Part shown: positions 51,523 to 59,558 of the stretch, one piece after another
Layout of the letters: the number at the start of each line of letters is the position of its first letter
How positions within the stretch are numbered: position 1 is the first letter of the stretch
Source: a virus
DNA length: 64,000 bases
Direction: 5' to 3' (one strand)
IMG/VR virus record: IMGVR_UViG_3300021389_000008
Location: 31,967 to 95,966 of that record
The notes under the pieces: generated by a model
What the model was told of the DNA's origin: nothing
The model's database searches: none
The model's input: the letters and a program-made list of their open reading frames with translations, nothing else
Translations under genes and position numbers: made by a program

Positions 51523-52780
51523 TTTCACCCTCATTGTCTGCACTTACGAACTCGCCAGTATCTTGCAATTTTGCAATTAAGGCATCAGTCTGTTCTTGGA
51601 AATCAAGAATCATCTTTGCCTTAGTGTCTTCTGTAGTCACATTAAATCCAGCATTAAATTTATCATTCAATACATCAGCAACTTCGACAATCTTTGCCTT
51701 TGTCATTCTGTTCAGTTCGTCTGAACTAGGAATAACAATTTCATCGTACTCTTCTTCTGCTTCTTCAGTTGCCTCGTCAATACGTTCTTGCATATCTGCG
51801 AGTAACTCTTCTTCGGTGTCAAACTGTTTTGCATCTAATGGTGCAGTCACTTGTTGTGTATCGGGCATTTGTGCTTTTATGTTTGGAGCATTTCCAGCAG
51901 TCACTGGGTCAACAAATGAATTGTTAAACTCTTCTTCGTCAATATCATCTTGAATTGCGAAGTCTATCTCTAGTTGTTCTTCTTCAGTAAAGTCTTCTTC
52001 AGTTACTGTTTCCTCTGTCCACTCTGCAAAGGACTTCTTAGTCTCTTCAACTTTTTCTACAAACTCTTTATCTTCTGAGATTGGTTCGTCTGTGAGTAGT
52101 TCCTCTGCGATAGCAACTTCATTAACTCTTTCAACTTCCTCAATAAATTCTTCTGTAGTTGTACCACTTGGTCTGAACTCATCAATCTGTGATTGTGTTG
52201 CAGTTACAGGATTCAATGCACGAGCAGCTGCAAATGCTGGTGAAGTTTTACCCGTTGGTTTTGGTGGTTCTACTGGTTGACGTTCTGCAAGTGGTTCACC
52301 TGTTACACTAGGTGCATTGCCTTTTACTTCAACTGGAGCAGGTGCGGTGTTCTTAACACGACTCTCGTAAATGTCTTTGAGAACTCTGAGTTCCTCTTCT
52401 GCCTTCTTCCTTGCAACTCTCTCATCTGCAAGTGCTTGCTGATGCAGAAGATTAATTTCATTTTCTTTGTTAGCACTCTGCAAGTATTCTTCTTGTTGAA
52501 TTTCTTTAAGTCTTGCCTCAGCAATCTGAACAGTTGTATTAAAATCAATAATACCTTTTGTAAGTTCTTCACGAATTACAACTAACATGTCTAAGTCTTG
52601 TAAAGTGTATTGTCCTTTCGCTAGACCAGTTTCTAGAATACCACTAACTGCTTGTGCTGACTTCGGAGCGAGTTGTACCTTAAAGTCTTGGACTCTTTTT
52701 TGTATTTGTTGAGTTTCAGTTAAAACTTCGGGGGCCTGCTCTTGAGCAAACTGTGATGGGGGTTGATTTTGTTCTGCCAT
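51485..52780 (-). CDS. Acidic coiled-coil protein of T4-like phages (431 aa)
   Basis: Residues 60-145 are a coiled coil (EARLKEIQQEEYLQSANKEN, ARKKAEEELRVLKDIYESRV). The middle is acidic and low complexity (FAEWTEETVTEEDFTEEEQL). Residues 355-400 (NRMTKAKIVEVADVLNDKFN, then AKMILDFQEQTDALIAKL) resemble a SAP/HeH-type helix pair that often binds nucleic acid. Similar acidic proteins occur in marine T4-like phages. Function unknown. AAGGATAT lies before the ATG. Confidence 0.65.
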   Translation of the reverse strand: MAEQNQPPSQFAQEQAPEVLTETQQIQKRVQDFKVQLAPKSAQAVSGILETGLAKGQYTLQDLDMLVVIREELTKGIIDFNTTVQIAEARLKEIQQEEYLQSANKENEINLLHQQALADERVARKKAEEELRVLKDIYESRVKNTAPAPVEVKGNAPSVTGEPLAERQPVEPPKPTGKTSPAFAAARALNPVTATQSQIDEFRPSGTTTEEFIEEVERVNEVAIAEELLTDEPISEDKEFVEKVEETKKSFAEWTEETVTEEDFTEEEQLEIDFAIQDDIDEEEFNNSFVDPVTAGNAPNIKAQMPDTQQVTAPLDAKQFDTEEELLADMQERIDEATEEAEEEYDEIVIPSSDELNRMTKAKIVEVADVLNDKFNAGFNVTTEDTKAKMILDFQEQTDALIAKLQDTGEFVSADNEGENDSTDVRDGGYF

Positions 52781-52819
52781 AATATATCCTTTTTGTGGGG
52801 GTTAACCCATGGGGCGGTG

Positions 52820-52890
52820 TGCGACTAGAAGTTTACATATTGAAGTTTGTCTTATAAACTTCTCTAGTTCTTTATGTATAGTCTCGAACC
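52820..52890. other. Inverted repeat between the 431-aa and 172-aa genes
   Basis: AGAAGTTTA and TAAACTTCT form a 9 bp stem with a 17-base loop in a 124-base gap. It could end or process upstream transcripts. No T run follows on the minus strand. Confidence 0.35.
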
Positions 52891-52904
52891 ACATTAATAT
52901 TTAG

Positions 52905-53423
52905 TTATCTTATGTCCTCGGGAAACGCATTTTTAGCGATTTCCTTCGTCACATTTTTGAAAGGCCAAGTACCGTCTTTGACTAAGTCAATCATTTTTGC
53001 TTCCATAGTTGGAATACCTTCTAACAGTTCAATCCACATTGTCTCTCTACGAGCAGGTGGCACTTGTTCTGTTACGAAATACTGAAACTTCTTGTGTTCA
53101 AACTTAAGTGCAGTTTCAGTGAGGTCGGATGCTGGAGCGCCATTTTCATTGTAAGGTGTTGTTCCTTCTGGCAACTTACTTTGAATGTCGTCTCTATACA
53201 CCCACATAAGAATTGGTTTAATTGATGCATTCCTCTCGTTGAATACTTTTAAACCCTGTACTGCAAGTTCGGGTTCTTTCTTTGCAACTATATCTGCTTG
53301 ACAAAAGATTTCATATGCATCCGCACTTGGAAGCAAGTCTTGTCTTTTTGTAATCAGTTTTAGTTTTGGTTTGTTGGGAGCGCCTGCTGGTCTTCCTCTT
53401 CCTCTTTTCTTTTCTTCTGTCAT
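52905..53423 (-). CDS. AT-hook-like conserved phage protein, DUF6433 pattern (172 aa)
   Basis: The N-terminus EEKKRGRGRPAGAPNKPKL contains a GRGRP AT-hook-like motif for minor-groove contact. The rest (IKPILMWVYRDDIQSKLPEG, then TTPYNENGAPASDLTETALK, then MWIELLEGIPTMEAKMIDLV) matches a family in T4-like phages I associate with DUF6433. The mix suggests a DNA-associated virion or replication factor. It overlaps RNase H by four bases (ATGA). Confidence 0.65.
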   Translation of the reverse strand: MTEEKKRGRGRPAGAPNKPKLKLITKRQDLLPSADAYEIFCQADIVAKKEPELAVQGLKVFNERNASIKPILMWVYRDDIQSKLPEGTTPYNENGAPASDLTETALKFEHKKFQYFVTEQVPPARRETMWIELLEGIPTMEAKMIDLVKDGTWPFKNVTKEIAKNAFPEDIR

Positions 53424-54253
53424 AATGTAAAATCCTCTACATGGTTAAGTAACTCATTTAATCTATGAGATACGAGATAGTTAAAAACTTTGCCCTTAAC
53501 TATCGTGGTTTTGTCAAATTCGCTTAAGATAGATTCTTCAATGTGGTCGGGTATTAAATCCAAGTCAATTAAAGTTTGGTTTCTTAAGTAGTTACGATAG
53601 TATTTATCGTCCTTTTCAATGCTAATTCTGAGGTACTTTTCAAGTACTGGTTTTCTCAGTGGTGTTTGTCTGATACCCAAATCAAAGCAATCATCGTTAG
53701 ATAGTATATTAGGAATACCATCTGACTTGTCGCCTCTTAGAATATGTTCCTTCAAGAACATACTAGGGTCTTCACAACGAATCATTTTGTTTAGATTAGG
53801 TGACCACTGTTTCACATCGTAATGGTGTAACTGTTGAAAGTCTTTATCGCCTGATACAATGAGTACAGGTTCTGTTGCATGTTTAACTAATATTGCAATG
53901 ATGTCATCCGCTTCACACTTCTCTACGTACATATATCTGTAAGGAAAGTTATCTCTAATCTCTTCCTTTACTTTCTGTAGTGTTTCAAACAACATACCCC
54001 AATCCATATCAGATGCTTCACGTGTCTTCTTACGATTCGCTTTGTATAGTGGATAGAAGTCCTTTCTCCATGTATGGGAAGCATCCGTACAAAGAACAAT
54101 CTCTCCGTACTCACGTGCATATTTCTTTTGATAGTTTCGTACTGAGTTTAGAATCATATGTCTTAACATATCTTCTGAAACTTCTCCACCATTCATTTTG
54201 AGTTGTGCCATTAGACCAGCAATGATGGTCTGTGTAAAGTCTATAAGTATCAT
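53420..54253 (-). CDS. rnh: RNase H, T4-type (FEN-1 family 5' nuclease)
   Basis: MILIDFTQTIIAGLM gives the first Asp. TDASHTWRKDFYPLYKANRK, VEKCEADDIIAILV (E-ADD), SGDKDFQQLHHY (DKD) and RGDKSDGIPNIL are the further conserved blocks. T4 RNase H (305 aa) removes RNA primers from lagging-strand fragments. All metal-binding acidic residues seem kept. It overlaps the genes on both sides, so this is a coupled operon. Confidence 0.92.
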   Translation of the reverse strand: MILIDFTQTIIAGLMAQLKMNGGEVSEDMLRHMILNSVRNYQKKYAREYGEIVLCTDASHTWRKDFYPLYKANRKKTREASDMDWGMLFETLQKVKEEIRDNFPYRYMYVEKCEADDIIAILVKHATEPVLIVSGDKDFQQLHHYDVKQWSPNLNKMIRCEDPSMFLKEHILRGDKSDGIPNILSNDDCFDLGIRQTPLRKPVLEKYLRISIEKDDKYYRNYLRNQTLIDLDLIPDHIEESILSEFDKTTIVKGKVFNYLVSHRLNELLNHVEDFTL

Positions 54254-54960
54254 TTAATCACTTTTAATAATAATGTATTTTTGGTAATGAGCGGGTTTCC
54301 GTCTTTCAACTTAGACCTAGGGATTTCATCAATGAAACCTTTCGCAATTATATTACCACCTTTAACTAGCCTATCAAGTAACTTGCTATCTGTCAAGGTC
54401 TTTTCTGAACATTTATCAAAATCAATAATCTTAGAACCTTTGACTTTGAGACCATACCCTTCGAAGGCAGTAAACTTTTTACTTGAAGTGTTATAAGTGT
54501 ATAATCCTTTTGCTCTTATAATCTCTACTGGTTCGATGCTCTTGTAACTCTCCCACTGTTTTAAGTAAGGTAGTTTCTTAACCATCTGTTCGGGTGTTTG
54601 TGGTTTTCTTGGTTTACGAACTGGTTTGTATTCATCACAAAACTTTTGAATGTCTTCTTCAATTTTATCTAACCACTTAATAAACTTTTTCTTTTGAGCG
54701 GCGGTGAAGAAATCATACCCTTCATCTAATTGGTCATCACCTTCTTCATTCTTTAACTCTAAGGTCAACTCATTTGTAAGACCTTTCATGTAGGCGACAA
54801 CCTTTCCACTATACTCTAGTTGTTGCAAGTACTTGTACATACTGAATGAGTTCTTACCATTCTCTAGGTATTTGTCGATTTGAAATTCTACTTCATCAAA
54901 AGCATCTAGTGCTTTCATTCGCATTCTTTCTTGTACAGATATTTTATTTGTTTGTGTCAT
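54250..54960 (-). CDS. Conserved T4-like phage protein (236 aa)
   Basis: SVQERMRMKALDAFDEVEFQ, FTAAQKKKFIKWLDKIEEDI, VRKPRKPQTPEQMVKKLPYL and LKVKGSKIIDFDKCSEKTLT. This layout is common in marine T4-like phages, without a known function. The C-terminal half is a beta-rich domain. Its promoter -10 (TATACT) is only seven bases from the ATG, so a leaderless transcript is predicted. Confidence 0.65.
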   Translation of the reverse strand: MTQTNKISVQERMRMKALDAFDEVEFQIDKYLENGKNSFSMYKYLQQLEYSGKVVAYMKGLTNELTLELKNEEGDDQLDEGYDFFTAAQKKKFIKWLDKIEEDIQKFCDEYKPVRKPRKPQTPEQMVKKLPYLKQWESYKSIEPVEIIRAKGLYTYNTSSKKFTAFEGYGLKVKGSKIIDFDKCSEKTLTDSKLLDRLVKGGNIIAKGFIDEIPRSKLKDGNPLITKNTLLLKVIK

Positions 54961-54966
54961 AATAAA

Positions 54967-54996
54967 AAGTATACTATTAAGTAATATGCATTGTCA
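54967..54996 (-). promoter_or_regulatory. Sigma70-type promoter, TTGACA-18-TATACT, next to the ATG
   Basis: On the minus strand TTGACA, an 18-base spacer, then TATACT, then TTTTATT and the ATG at 54960. The start point would fall on or within a few bases of the start codon. Confidence 0.7.
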
Positions 54997-55001
54997 AGTG
55001 A

Positions 55002-56384
55002 TTAATCTGAAATATCTTTGCCTTTGTTTGTTAACATGAATTTTCTTGAACAATTAATCATAACATTTGCACGAGCCATAAAGTCTCGGTTTATGAGAAG
55101 GGGGATACTACCTCTTGAATCCAATGACACTTCAGTGTCTTTGTATACAGTGTTTAGAAACTCTATGTCCATTAACACTACTGGTCTTGTCTCAGCAGGT
55201 TTTTGTAATGTAACACTTCTATGTAATGGTTTAGTGTGTGTCTCACCATTTAGTTTCCATGTGACTTTCTTGTTTTTGATTTCCACATCTTCTGCATGTA
55301 AAGAACATACTGAAGTAGAGTTTCCTGTATCTAACTTACCAGTCATTTCTTGACCGTCAACTATAAAGGACTCTAACACTCCACACTGTTTAGGTTCCTT
55401 CCTCCACATGTCTCTGTCAAAGTAAAGTTTAAGAACCATTTTAGTAATGTCTTCTTCGATTGCTTCAGAGATTGCTTTACTACCAGCACTATGATTGACT
55501 TCAAGAATGTACGGTGTGTCCTTCTCTCTGTTCTTAGCAGGAATGTAATCCACTCCAACCCATTGACCGTTCACACCTTTTGCAGCCTTAAGACATTCTT
55601 GTTTTTCCAATTCAGTCATTTTAATCAACTCAACTGTTGCACCTTGTGATGCATTACTTCTGAAGTCGTCTGTAATCTTATTACGTTTCATTGCACCAAC
55701 AATTTCTTGGTTCACTATCACGCACCTTACGTCATAGTCGGACTCAATGTATTCTTGTAATAGGATATCAGTGTAAGGGTCAATCTTATAAATCAAACTA
55801 ATCTGCGATTGTAAACTTCTTTCAGTTTCAATTAACAGAACACCAACACCCTTAGAACCACTAAGTGTTTTAAGTACCATTGGAAATTTATTGTCTAGTG
55901 CTTCATGGGCAGCATCAACTGCCTCGGGTGTATCATTTGGAATCAGTACAGTCTTAGGTTGGTTCATACCAATCTCTTGTAGTCTTAGATAAGTTCTAAA
56001 CTTATCACAACACACTTCGATACACTCACGTGTGTTATTACATGGGATACCGTATCTCTCAATCTGCGATATCAAATCCATGTAGGAATCTTTCTTAGTC
56101 ACGTCTCCACGTATGAAAACGATTGTATCCTCGTCTAATTCAAAACCCTTGTCGTCACCTTCGTTATGAATTGTAATCTTACCATCGTCTTCTCTGATAA
56201 TGTAAGCACCATTGATTCTACAGTTGTAGCATTCTATTCCTAACTTCTCTGCCTTGGATACTAGTTTTGCAGAAGTGCCATCCCGAGCAATTTTCTTAGG
56301 ACGCTCAACAAGGACTACCAAACGATATGGTTTCTTATTATTATCCTCATCTCTTGCTTCTGTTATTTCGTTAAATGATTTCAT
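55002..56384 (-). CDS. RimK-like ATP-grasp ligase fused to RimB-like (retropepsin-fold) protease domain
   Basis: Start MKSFNEITEARDEDN at 56384 overlaps the upstream gene; a longer frame is possible. Residues about 120-340 are a RimK-type ATP-grasp: VLKTLSGSKGVGVLLIETE, RCVIVNQEIVGAMKR, DDFRSNASQGA and ILEVNHSAG. RimK adds glutamates to the C-terminus of ribosomal protein bS6. From about 345 comes a domain like RimB / putative ATP-dependent zinc protease: ESFIVDGQEMTGKLDTGNST (DTG active site), then ETRPVVLMDIEFL and DSRGSIPLLINRDFM. In bacteria rimK and rimB are usually separate genes. The fusion joins writer and possible trimmer in one chain. The true target in phage infection is unknown. 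Confidence 0.85.
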   Translation of the reverse strand: MKSFNEITEARDEDNNKKPYRLVVLVERPKKIARDGTSAKLVSKAEKLGIECYNCRINGAYIIREDDGKITIHNEGDDKGFELDEDTIVFIRGDVTKKDSYMDLISQIERYGIPCNNTRECIEVCCDKFRTYLRLQEIGMNQPKTVLIPNDTPEAVDAAHEALDNKFPMVLKTLSGSKGVGVLLIETERSLQSQISLIYKIDPYTDILLQEYIESDYDVRCVIVNQEIVGAMKRNKITDDFRSNASQGATVELIKMTELEKQECLKAAKGVNGQWVGVDYIPAKNREKDTPYILEVNHSAGSKAISEAIEEDITKMVLKLYFDRDMWRKEPKQCGVLESFIVDGQEMTGKLDTGNSTSVCSLHAEDVEIKNKKVTWKLNGETHTKPLHRSVTLQKPAETRPVVLMDIEFLNTVYKDTEVSLDSRGSIPLLINRDFMARANVMINCSRKFMLTNKGKDISD

Positions 56385-56718
56385 CTTTTTCTCTATGTAA
56401 ATCCACAAAGTGTTCTGCATCAATCACTACTAATGGTTTACTTCTATTTCTTTTTATGACCACTAGTGGTTCATACCCTTTACAATTTTCTGAAGCTTGT
56501 TCATATGCTTTCCATACGTTTACTGCTTCTTGGTTCTTACACTCAATACTGTATGGGAACTTCTCTCGTGACTCACGTCCCATTATAATATCTTCCCCTT
56601 GTGAACCCATAGGTCTAGACTCTATATCTTCTTCATGAAGGTCTAGTGTATCCACCATTAACTTTGCAAACCACTGTTGTAGTTTTCTTCCTTTAGCTTT
56701 TGCTGATGATGTCTTCAT
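56371..56718 (-). CDS. Small PD-(D/E)XK nuclease (115 aa)
   Basis: SSAKAKGRKLQQWFAKLMVD at the start, IESRPMGSQGEDIIMGRESR, then FPYSIECKNQEAVNVWKAYE is the G-x-D...ECK active-site pattern of resolvase-like or VRR-type phage nucleases. PLVVIKRNRSKPLVVIDAEH completes the core. Likely task: DNA repair or branched-DNA processing. Overlaps IscA-like gene by 26 bases and RimK-like gene by 14. Confidence 0.78.
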   Translation of the reverse strand: MKTSSAKAKGRKLQQWFAKLMVDTLDLHEEDIESRPMGSQGEDIIMGRESREKFPYSIECKNQEAVNVWKAYEQASENCKGYEPLVVIKRNRSKPLVVIDAEHFVDLHREKDEII

Positions 56719-57019
56719 TAAATGTAATACTCACTCCACAACCACAACTGGCTTGTTCATTTGGATTCTGAAACGTAAACGTTTCATTCAATCCTTGCTT
56801 TTCATAATCTAATGTCATTCCATTTAAAAATGGTTGACTCATTGTATCTATCAAAAATTTAAACTTACCGTAATCTATTTCTAGGTCACCGTCTTTATAT
56901 TCGTCTCTGATAAAGACATATTCGTATCCGCTACATCCACCGCCAGTAACTCCAAGTCTAACTTTGTCAACTTGTTTCTCGATAAGTTTTTGTATGGCAA
57001 TATCCGTTACTTCAATCAT
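56693..57019 (-). CDS. iscA-like: A-type iron-sulfur carrier, HesB/IscA family (108 aa)
   Basis: VRLGVTGGGCSGYEYVF and CGCGVSITFNED hold the three conserved cysteines of A-type carriers. Length is standard (107-ish aa). Such genes are known in marine T4-like phages. It would help fill Fe-S enzymes, for example the phage's own radical SAM protein at 50125-51057, or the host's machinery. It overlaps the small nuclease gene. Confidence 0.92.
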   Translation of the reverse strand: MIEVTDIAIQKLIEKQVDKVRLGVTGGGCSGYEYVFIRDEYKDGDLEIDYGKFKFLIDTMSQPFLNGMTLDYEKQGLNETFTFQNPNEQASCGCGVSITFNEDIISKS

Positions 57020-57027
57020 TAAAATAT

Positions 57028-57651
57028 TTAGGCTATCTCGCTCTTATTCGCCTTAATAATTTCACTCATGTTTTTATGATGTAATGATTCATAAGGAATA
57101 TGAATGTCTTGGTCTTCGGGAACGTATAAGAAATTAATCTCTGACTTGTTACAAGTATTGATTGCATCCTCAATAGTTTCAACTAATGGTTCACCACCTA
57201 AGTTAAATGAAGTGTTAAAGATAATTGGTACACCAGTCGCTTCATACATCTTCTCAATAAGGTCATAGTAGTTCTTGTTCTGTTCACGTGTAACAGTTTG
57301 AATTCTACATGTACCATCTGCATGTACTAGTGTTGGAATGTCTTTGTATGCTTTGTCTTTTGCTTTGATAGCGAATGACATCCATGGGGATTCCTGTAAT
57401 TGCAACATCTCAAAATACTCTTCAGCATGTTCTAACATGATGCTTCCAGCGAAAGGTCGATAGTACTCACGCCTCTTGACGTTGTTGACGATTTGTTTTG
57501 CTTCGGGATGTCTAGGGTCAAATAGAATAGACCTGTTGCCTAGAGCACGTGGGCCCCATTCTGATTCACCTTGGAAGATGGCGACAATTTGTGCCTTGCC
57601 GACTATAAGGTCGATGACCTCATCTAAATCTCTAATAATTGCTGTCTTCAT
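57028..57651 (-). CDS. Carbamoyltransferase, C-terminal part (NodU/CmcH family, 207 aa)
   Basis: IFQGESEWGPRALGNRSILF, then DPRHPEAKQIVNN, then KRREYYRPFAGSIMLE and VPIIFNTSFNLGGEPLVETI are the hallmark blocks of the carbamoyltransferase C-terminal domain. The N-terminal domain is in a separate gene directly upstream. It begins at ATG 57651 with a GAGGAT ribosome site, three bases past the N-part stop, and lies in a different frame. This therefore looks like a real two-gene enzyme rather than a nonsense change. Confidence 0.9.
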   Translation of the reverse strand: MKTAIIRDLDEVIDLIVGKAQIVAIFQGESEWGPRALGNRSILFDPRHPEAKQIVNNVKRREYYRPFAGSIMLEHAEEYFEMLQLQESPWMSFAIKAKDKAYKDIPTLVHADGTCRIQTVTREQNKNYYDLIEKMYEATGVPIIFNTSFNLGGEPLVETIEDAINTCNKSEINFLYVPEDQDIHIPYESLHHKNMSEIIKANKSEIA

Positions 57652-57653
57652 AA

Positions 57654-58937
57654 TTAATCCTCTATTACTGTTTCTAATTCGGCAGTAGCATCGCCCAATC
57701 CGTCATTTGTTACTAATCCTAACTTCTCGTGTCTCAAGTGTTCTTCTAACCACAGAGCAGCACCTGTTGCTGTACCACCATCATGTGGGATAGGGTCGAC
57801 AAAGATTTGATAGTCGGGATACTTTTCTAAGTACTTGTAATTGTTTGTACAGTTTAAAGAATACCCACCACTTAACACTATGTTCTTACACTTTGGGAAC
57901 ATCTCTATTGCTTTGTCAATTAGTTTACATGACTCCGTAAACGAAGTCTGTTCAACTAGTTGTGCAACTGAATATTTGTTGTGTACGTTAAACGTAGCAT
58001 CTGTTGGTGAGTATGATGCCATACCCATAACTTTACCAGCAGCACGTCCTTCTTCATCTGTTCCAAGAGCGGCACTGATATTACTAAAGTTCATACCACT
58101 AGATGGTTTAGATGTGAGAACATACTCTACTGCAGATGAATTTAAATTATCATCCTTCTTATTGATTGTCTTATCTTCTATAGTCCAAGTAGACTGTGAC
58201 ATCTCGTTTGGGAAATAGTGTGTTTGCAAATCATCCATCATTCTAATGTTAGATAATTTCTGCCATTTAAGTTCACCCATTCTTGATGGGTCACTATAAT
58301 AAATTGATTCGATTTCTTGATAGCCTGGATATTCAGAATACAATGGTTGACCACCACCGCCATCCCAAACTATAGTGATAGCACCTTTACCTTTGTCAAA
58401 GAAAGGTGAAAGAGCATATCCATTATATGCATGATATAGATGATGATGTTCTCTTACAAAGTAACAAGCACGATTATCAAGTTGATGTCCACGAATTTGG
58501 TCTATGACATCATCATCTGCATTTTCGTTTTCATGTCTAAAGTCAATTGCTTTTTTACCCCACTTCTCTTGCAACTCTTCTAGACGTGATGTACCCAATG
58601 GGGAATTTTGTAAGTCTTGCAAAAATTCTCTTGTCTTCAATCTATCTAATTGAATAGAGTGTTTGCCGGAAGGGTGTTTTTTATCGGGGGTGATTGTAAC
58701 AGTACACTGTCGTCTATCAAAAGAGGCGAATATAATTTCATCCCAGTCATGGACATCTCCAGCACGAACATCTATACTATCGTACAGACACGTCTCATCA
58801 TTGTCGGGGTCGAAATCGGGACACCAGTACTTATCTCTGCGGTATCTTGCCTCATCAAACGAACCAGTTACCTTAGGCCCTTCCACGGTACCAACAGCGG
58901 CATCGTGTGAAATATTAATTCCAAGTATTTTTTTCAT
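57654..58937 (-). CDS. Carbamoyltransferase, N-terminal part (NodU/CmcH family, 427 aa)
   Basis: MKKILGINISHDAAVGTVEG is the classic start with the conserved HDA. HHLYHAYNGYALSPF gives the metal-binding HHL-HA. ITIVWDGGGGQPLYSEYP, NISAALGTDEEGRAAGKVMG and IVLSGGYSLNCTNN follow, ending in DPIPHDGGTATGAALWL. These enzymes use carbamoyl phosphate to carbamoylate a hydroxyl, often on a sugar or antibiotic. Phage ones may modify surface sugars or nucleotides. The C-terminal domain is the next gene. Together they give 634 aa, about the normal full length. Confidence 0.9.
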   Translation of the reverse strand: MKKILGINISHDAAVGTVEGPKVTGSFDEARYRRDKYWCPDFDPDNDETCLYDSIDVRAGDVHDWDEIIFASFDRRQCTVTITPDKKHPSGKHSIQLDRLKTREFLQDLQNSPLGTSRLEELQEKWGKKAIDFRHENENADDDVIDQIRGHQLDNRACYFVREHHHLYHAYNGYALSPFFDKGKGAITIVWDGGGGQPLYSEYPGYQEIESIYYSDPSRMGELKWQKLSNIRMMDDLQTHYFPNEMSQSTWTIEDKTINKKDDNLNSSAVEYVLTSKPSSGMNFSNISAALGTDEEGRAAGKVMGMASYSPTDATFNVHNKYSVAQLVEQTSFTESCKLIDKAIEMFPKCKNIVLSGGYSLNCTNNYKYLEKYPDYQIFVDPIPHDGGTATGAALWLEEHLRHEKLGLVTNDGLGDATAELETVIED

Positions 58938-58951
58938 TATTAATCCTGTTG

Positions 58952-59125
58952 TTATTTGTCTAGTTCACTTCCGTATAGTGCTTCTAAACTTTCAATTGTT
59001 AAAACTTCCGAGTCTAGTAAGTCTTGTAACATTTTTTGTCTACCACTGTGTTCGCCACTTTTGTAACTGAAAAACACACATGATGCAATAAACACTATGT
59101 GTACAAGTATTAATTCTGTTCCCAT
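58952..59125 (-). CDS. Small single-span membrane protein (57 aa)
   Basis: The short frame MGTELILVHIVFIASCVFFS, then YKSGEHSGRQKMLQDLLDSE, and ends YGSELDK. One membrane span at residues 4-20, followed by a charged cytoplasmic helix. AAGGAGAAATAAA precedes the ATG. Its SD lies within the end of the 42-aa gene. Function unknown. Confidence 0.6.
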   Translation of the reverse strand: MGTELILVHIVFIASCVFFSYKSGEHSGRQKMLQDLLDSEVLTIESLEALYGSELDK

Positions 59126-59126
59126 T

Positions 59127-59255
59127 TTATTTCTCCTTAAAGAATTCTTCGATATGTCTACCAGCGAGTATTACGATGGATGACCATACAAAGAGATTAA
59201 CTAACACAGACATGATTGTCCATGGTAGTGTAAAGATAGTTGTCAATAGTTCCAT
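59127..59255 (-). CDS. Small membrane peptide (42 aa)
   Basis: The short frame MELLTTIFTLPWTIMSVLVN, then LFVWSSIVILAGRHIEEFFK, EK is nearly all hydrophobic up to residue 33. It lies directly after the 98-aa membrane protein, with a late-type octamer at 59287-59294. Three small membrane proteins in a row suggest an envelope task such as lysis timing or exclusion. Confidence 0.55.
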   Translation of the reverse strand: MELLTTIFTLPWTIMSVLVNLFVWSSIVILAGRHIEEFFKEK

Positions 59256-59257
59256 AA

Positions 59258-59554
59258 TTAAAGTCCTAGCATTGCTCTTGTTAGATTATTTATAAGGAAC
59301 AAAAGGCCCACTCCATTTAATAAAATCAATGCCCTATCTTTCCAAAGCACTGACACTATTAACCATAGAAAAATACCAACAATGGAAAGACTCAAATCAT
59401 ACATTTGTAATTCGGGTATTCCACGGATTGACATTGCAACTAATACAAAAGCAGATGCAACCCACTTCACATACCAATCAATGGTATACTTAGGGGTTGC
59501 ACTTTTAAATATTCGTTTTGAATTCTGAAGTTCTTCTTCGTTGAATTCAACCAT
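59258..59554 (-). CDS. Membrane protein, DUF6552-like pattern (98 aa)
   Basis: Start MVEFNEEELQNSKRIFKSAT at 59554 has GGAGATAAGATA before it; a longer frame exists. Three hydrophobic stretches follow: WVASAFVLVAMSIRG, LSLSIVGIFLWLIVSVLW and LILLNGVGLLFLINN. The W-IVS--W-D-AL-L-N pattern is seen in small membrane proteins of marine T4-like phages (DUF6552, by memory). Function unknown. Confidence 0.6.
   Translation of the reverse strand: MVEFNEEELQNSKRIFKSATPKYTIDWYVKWVASAFVLVAMSIRGIPELQMYDLSLSIVGIFLWLIVSVLWKDRALILLNGVGLLFLINNLTRAMLGL
59287..59294 (-). promoter_or_regulatory. Possible late promoter inside the 98-aa gene
   Basis: TATAAATA on the minus strand, 31 bases before the ATG of the 42-aa membrane peptide. 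The site is coding, so chance occurrence is possible. Confidence 0.4.
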
Positions 59555-59558
59555 TATC

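Noticed and set aside
53980-54201. Plus-strand frame opposite RNase H
   Set aside because: Antisense to a gene with all catalytic motifs; no independent support.
57645-57660. Carbamoyltransferase break as a simple frameshift error
   Set aside because: The downstream part has its own ATG and SD directly at the junction and the break is at the domain boundary; a true split is more likely, although read data would be needed to be sure.
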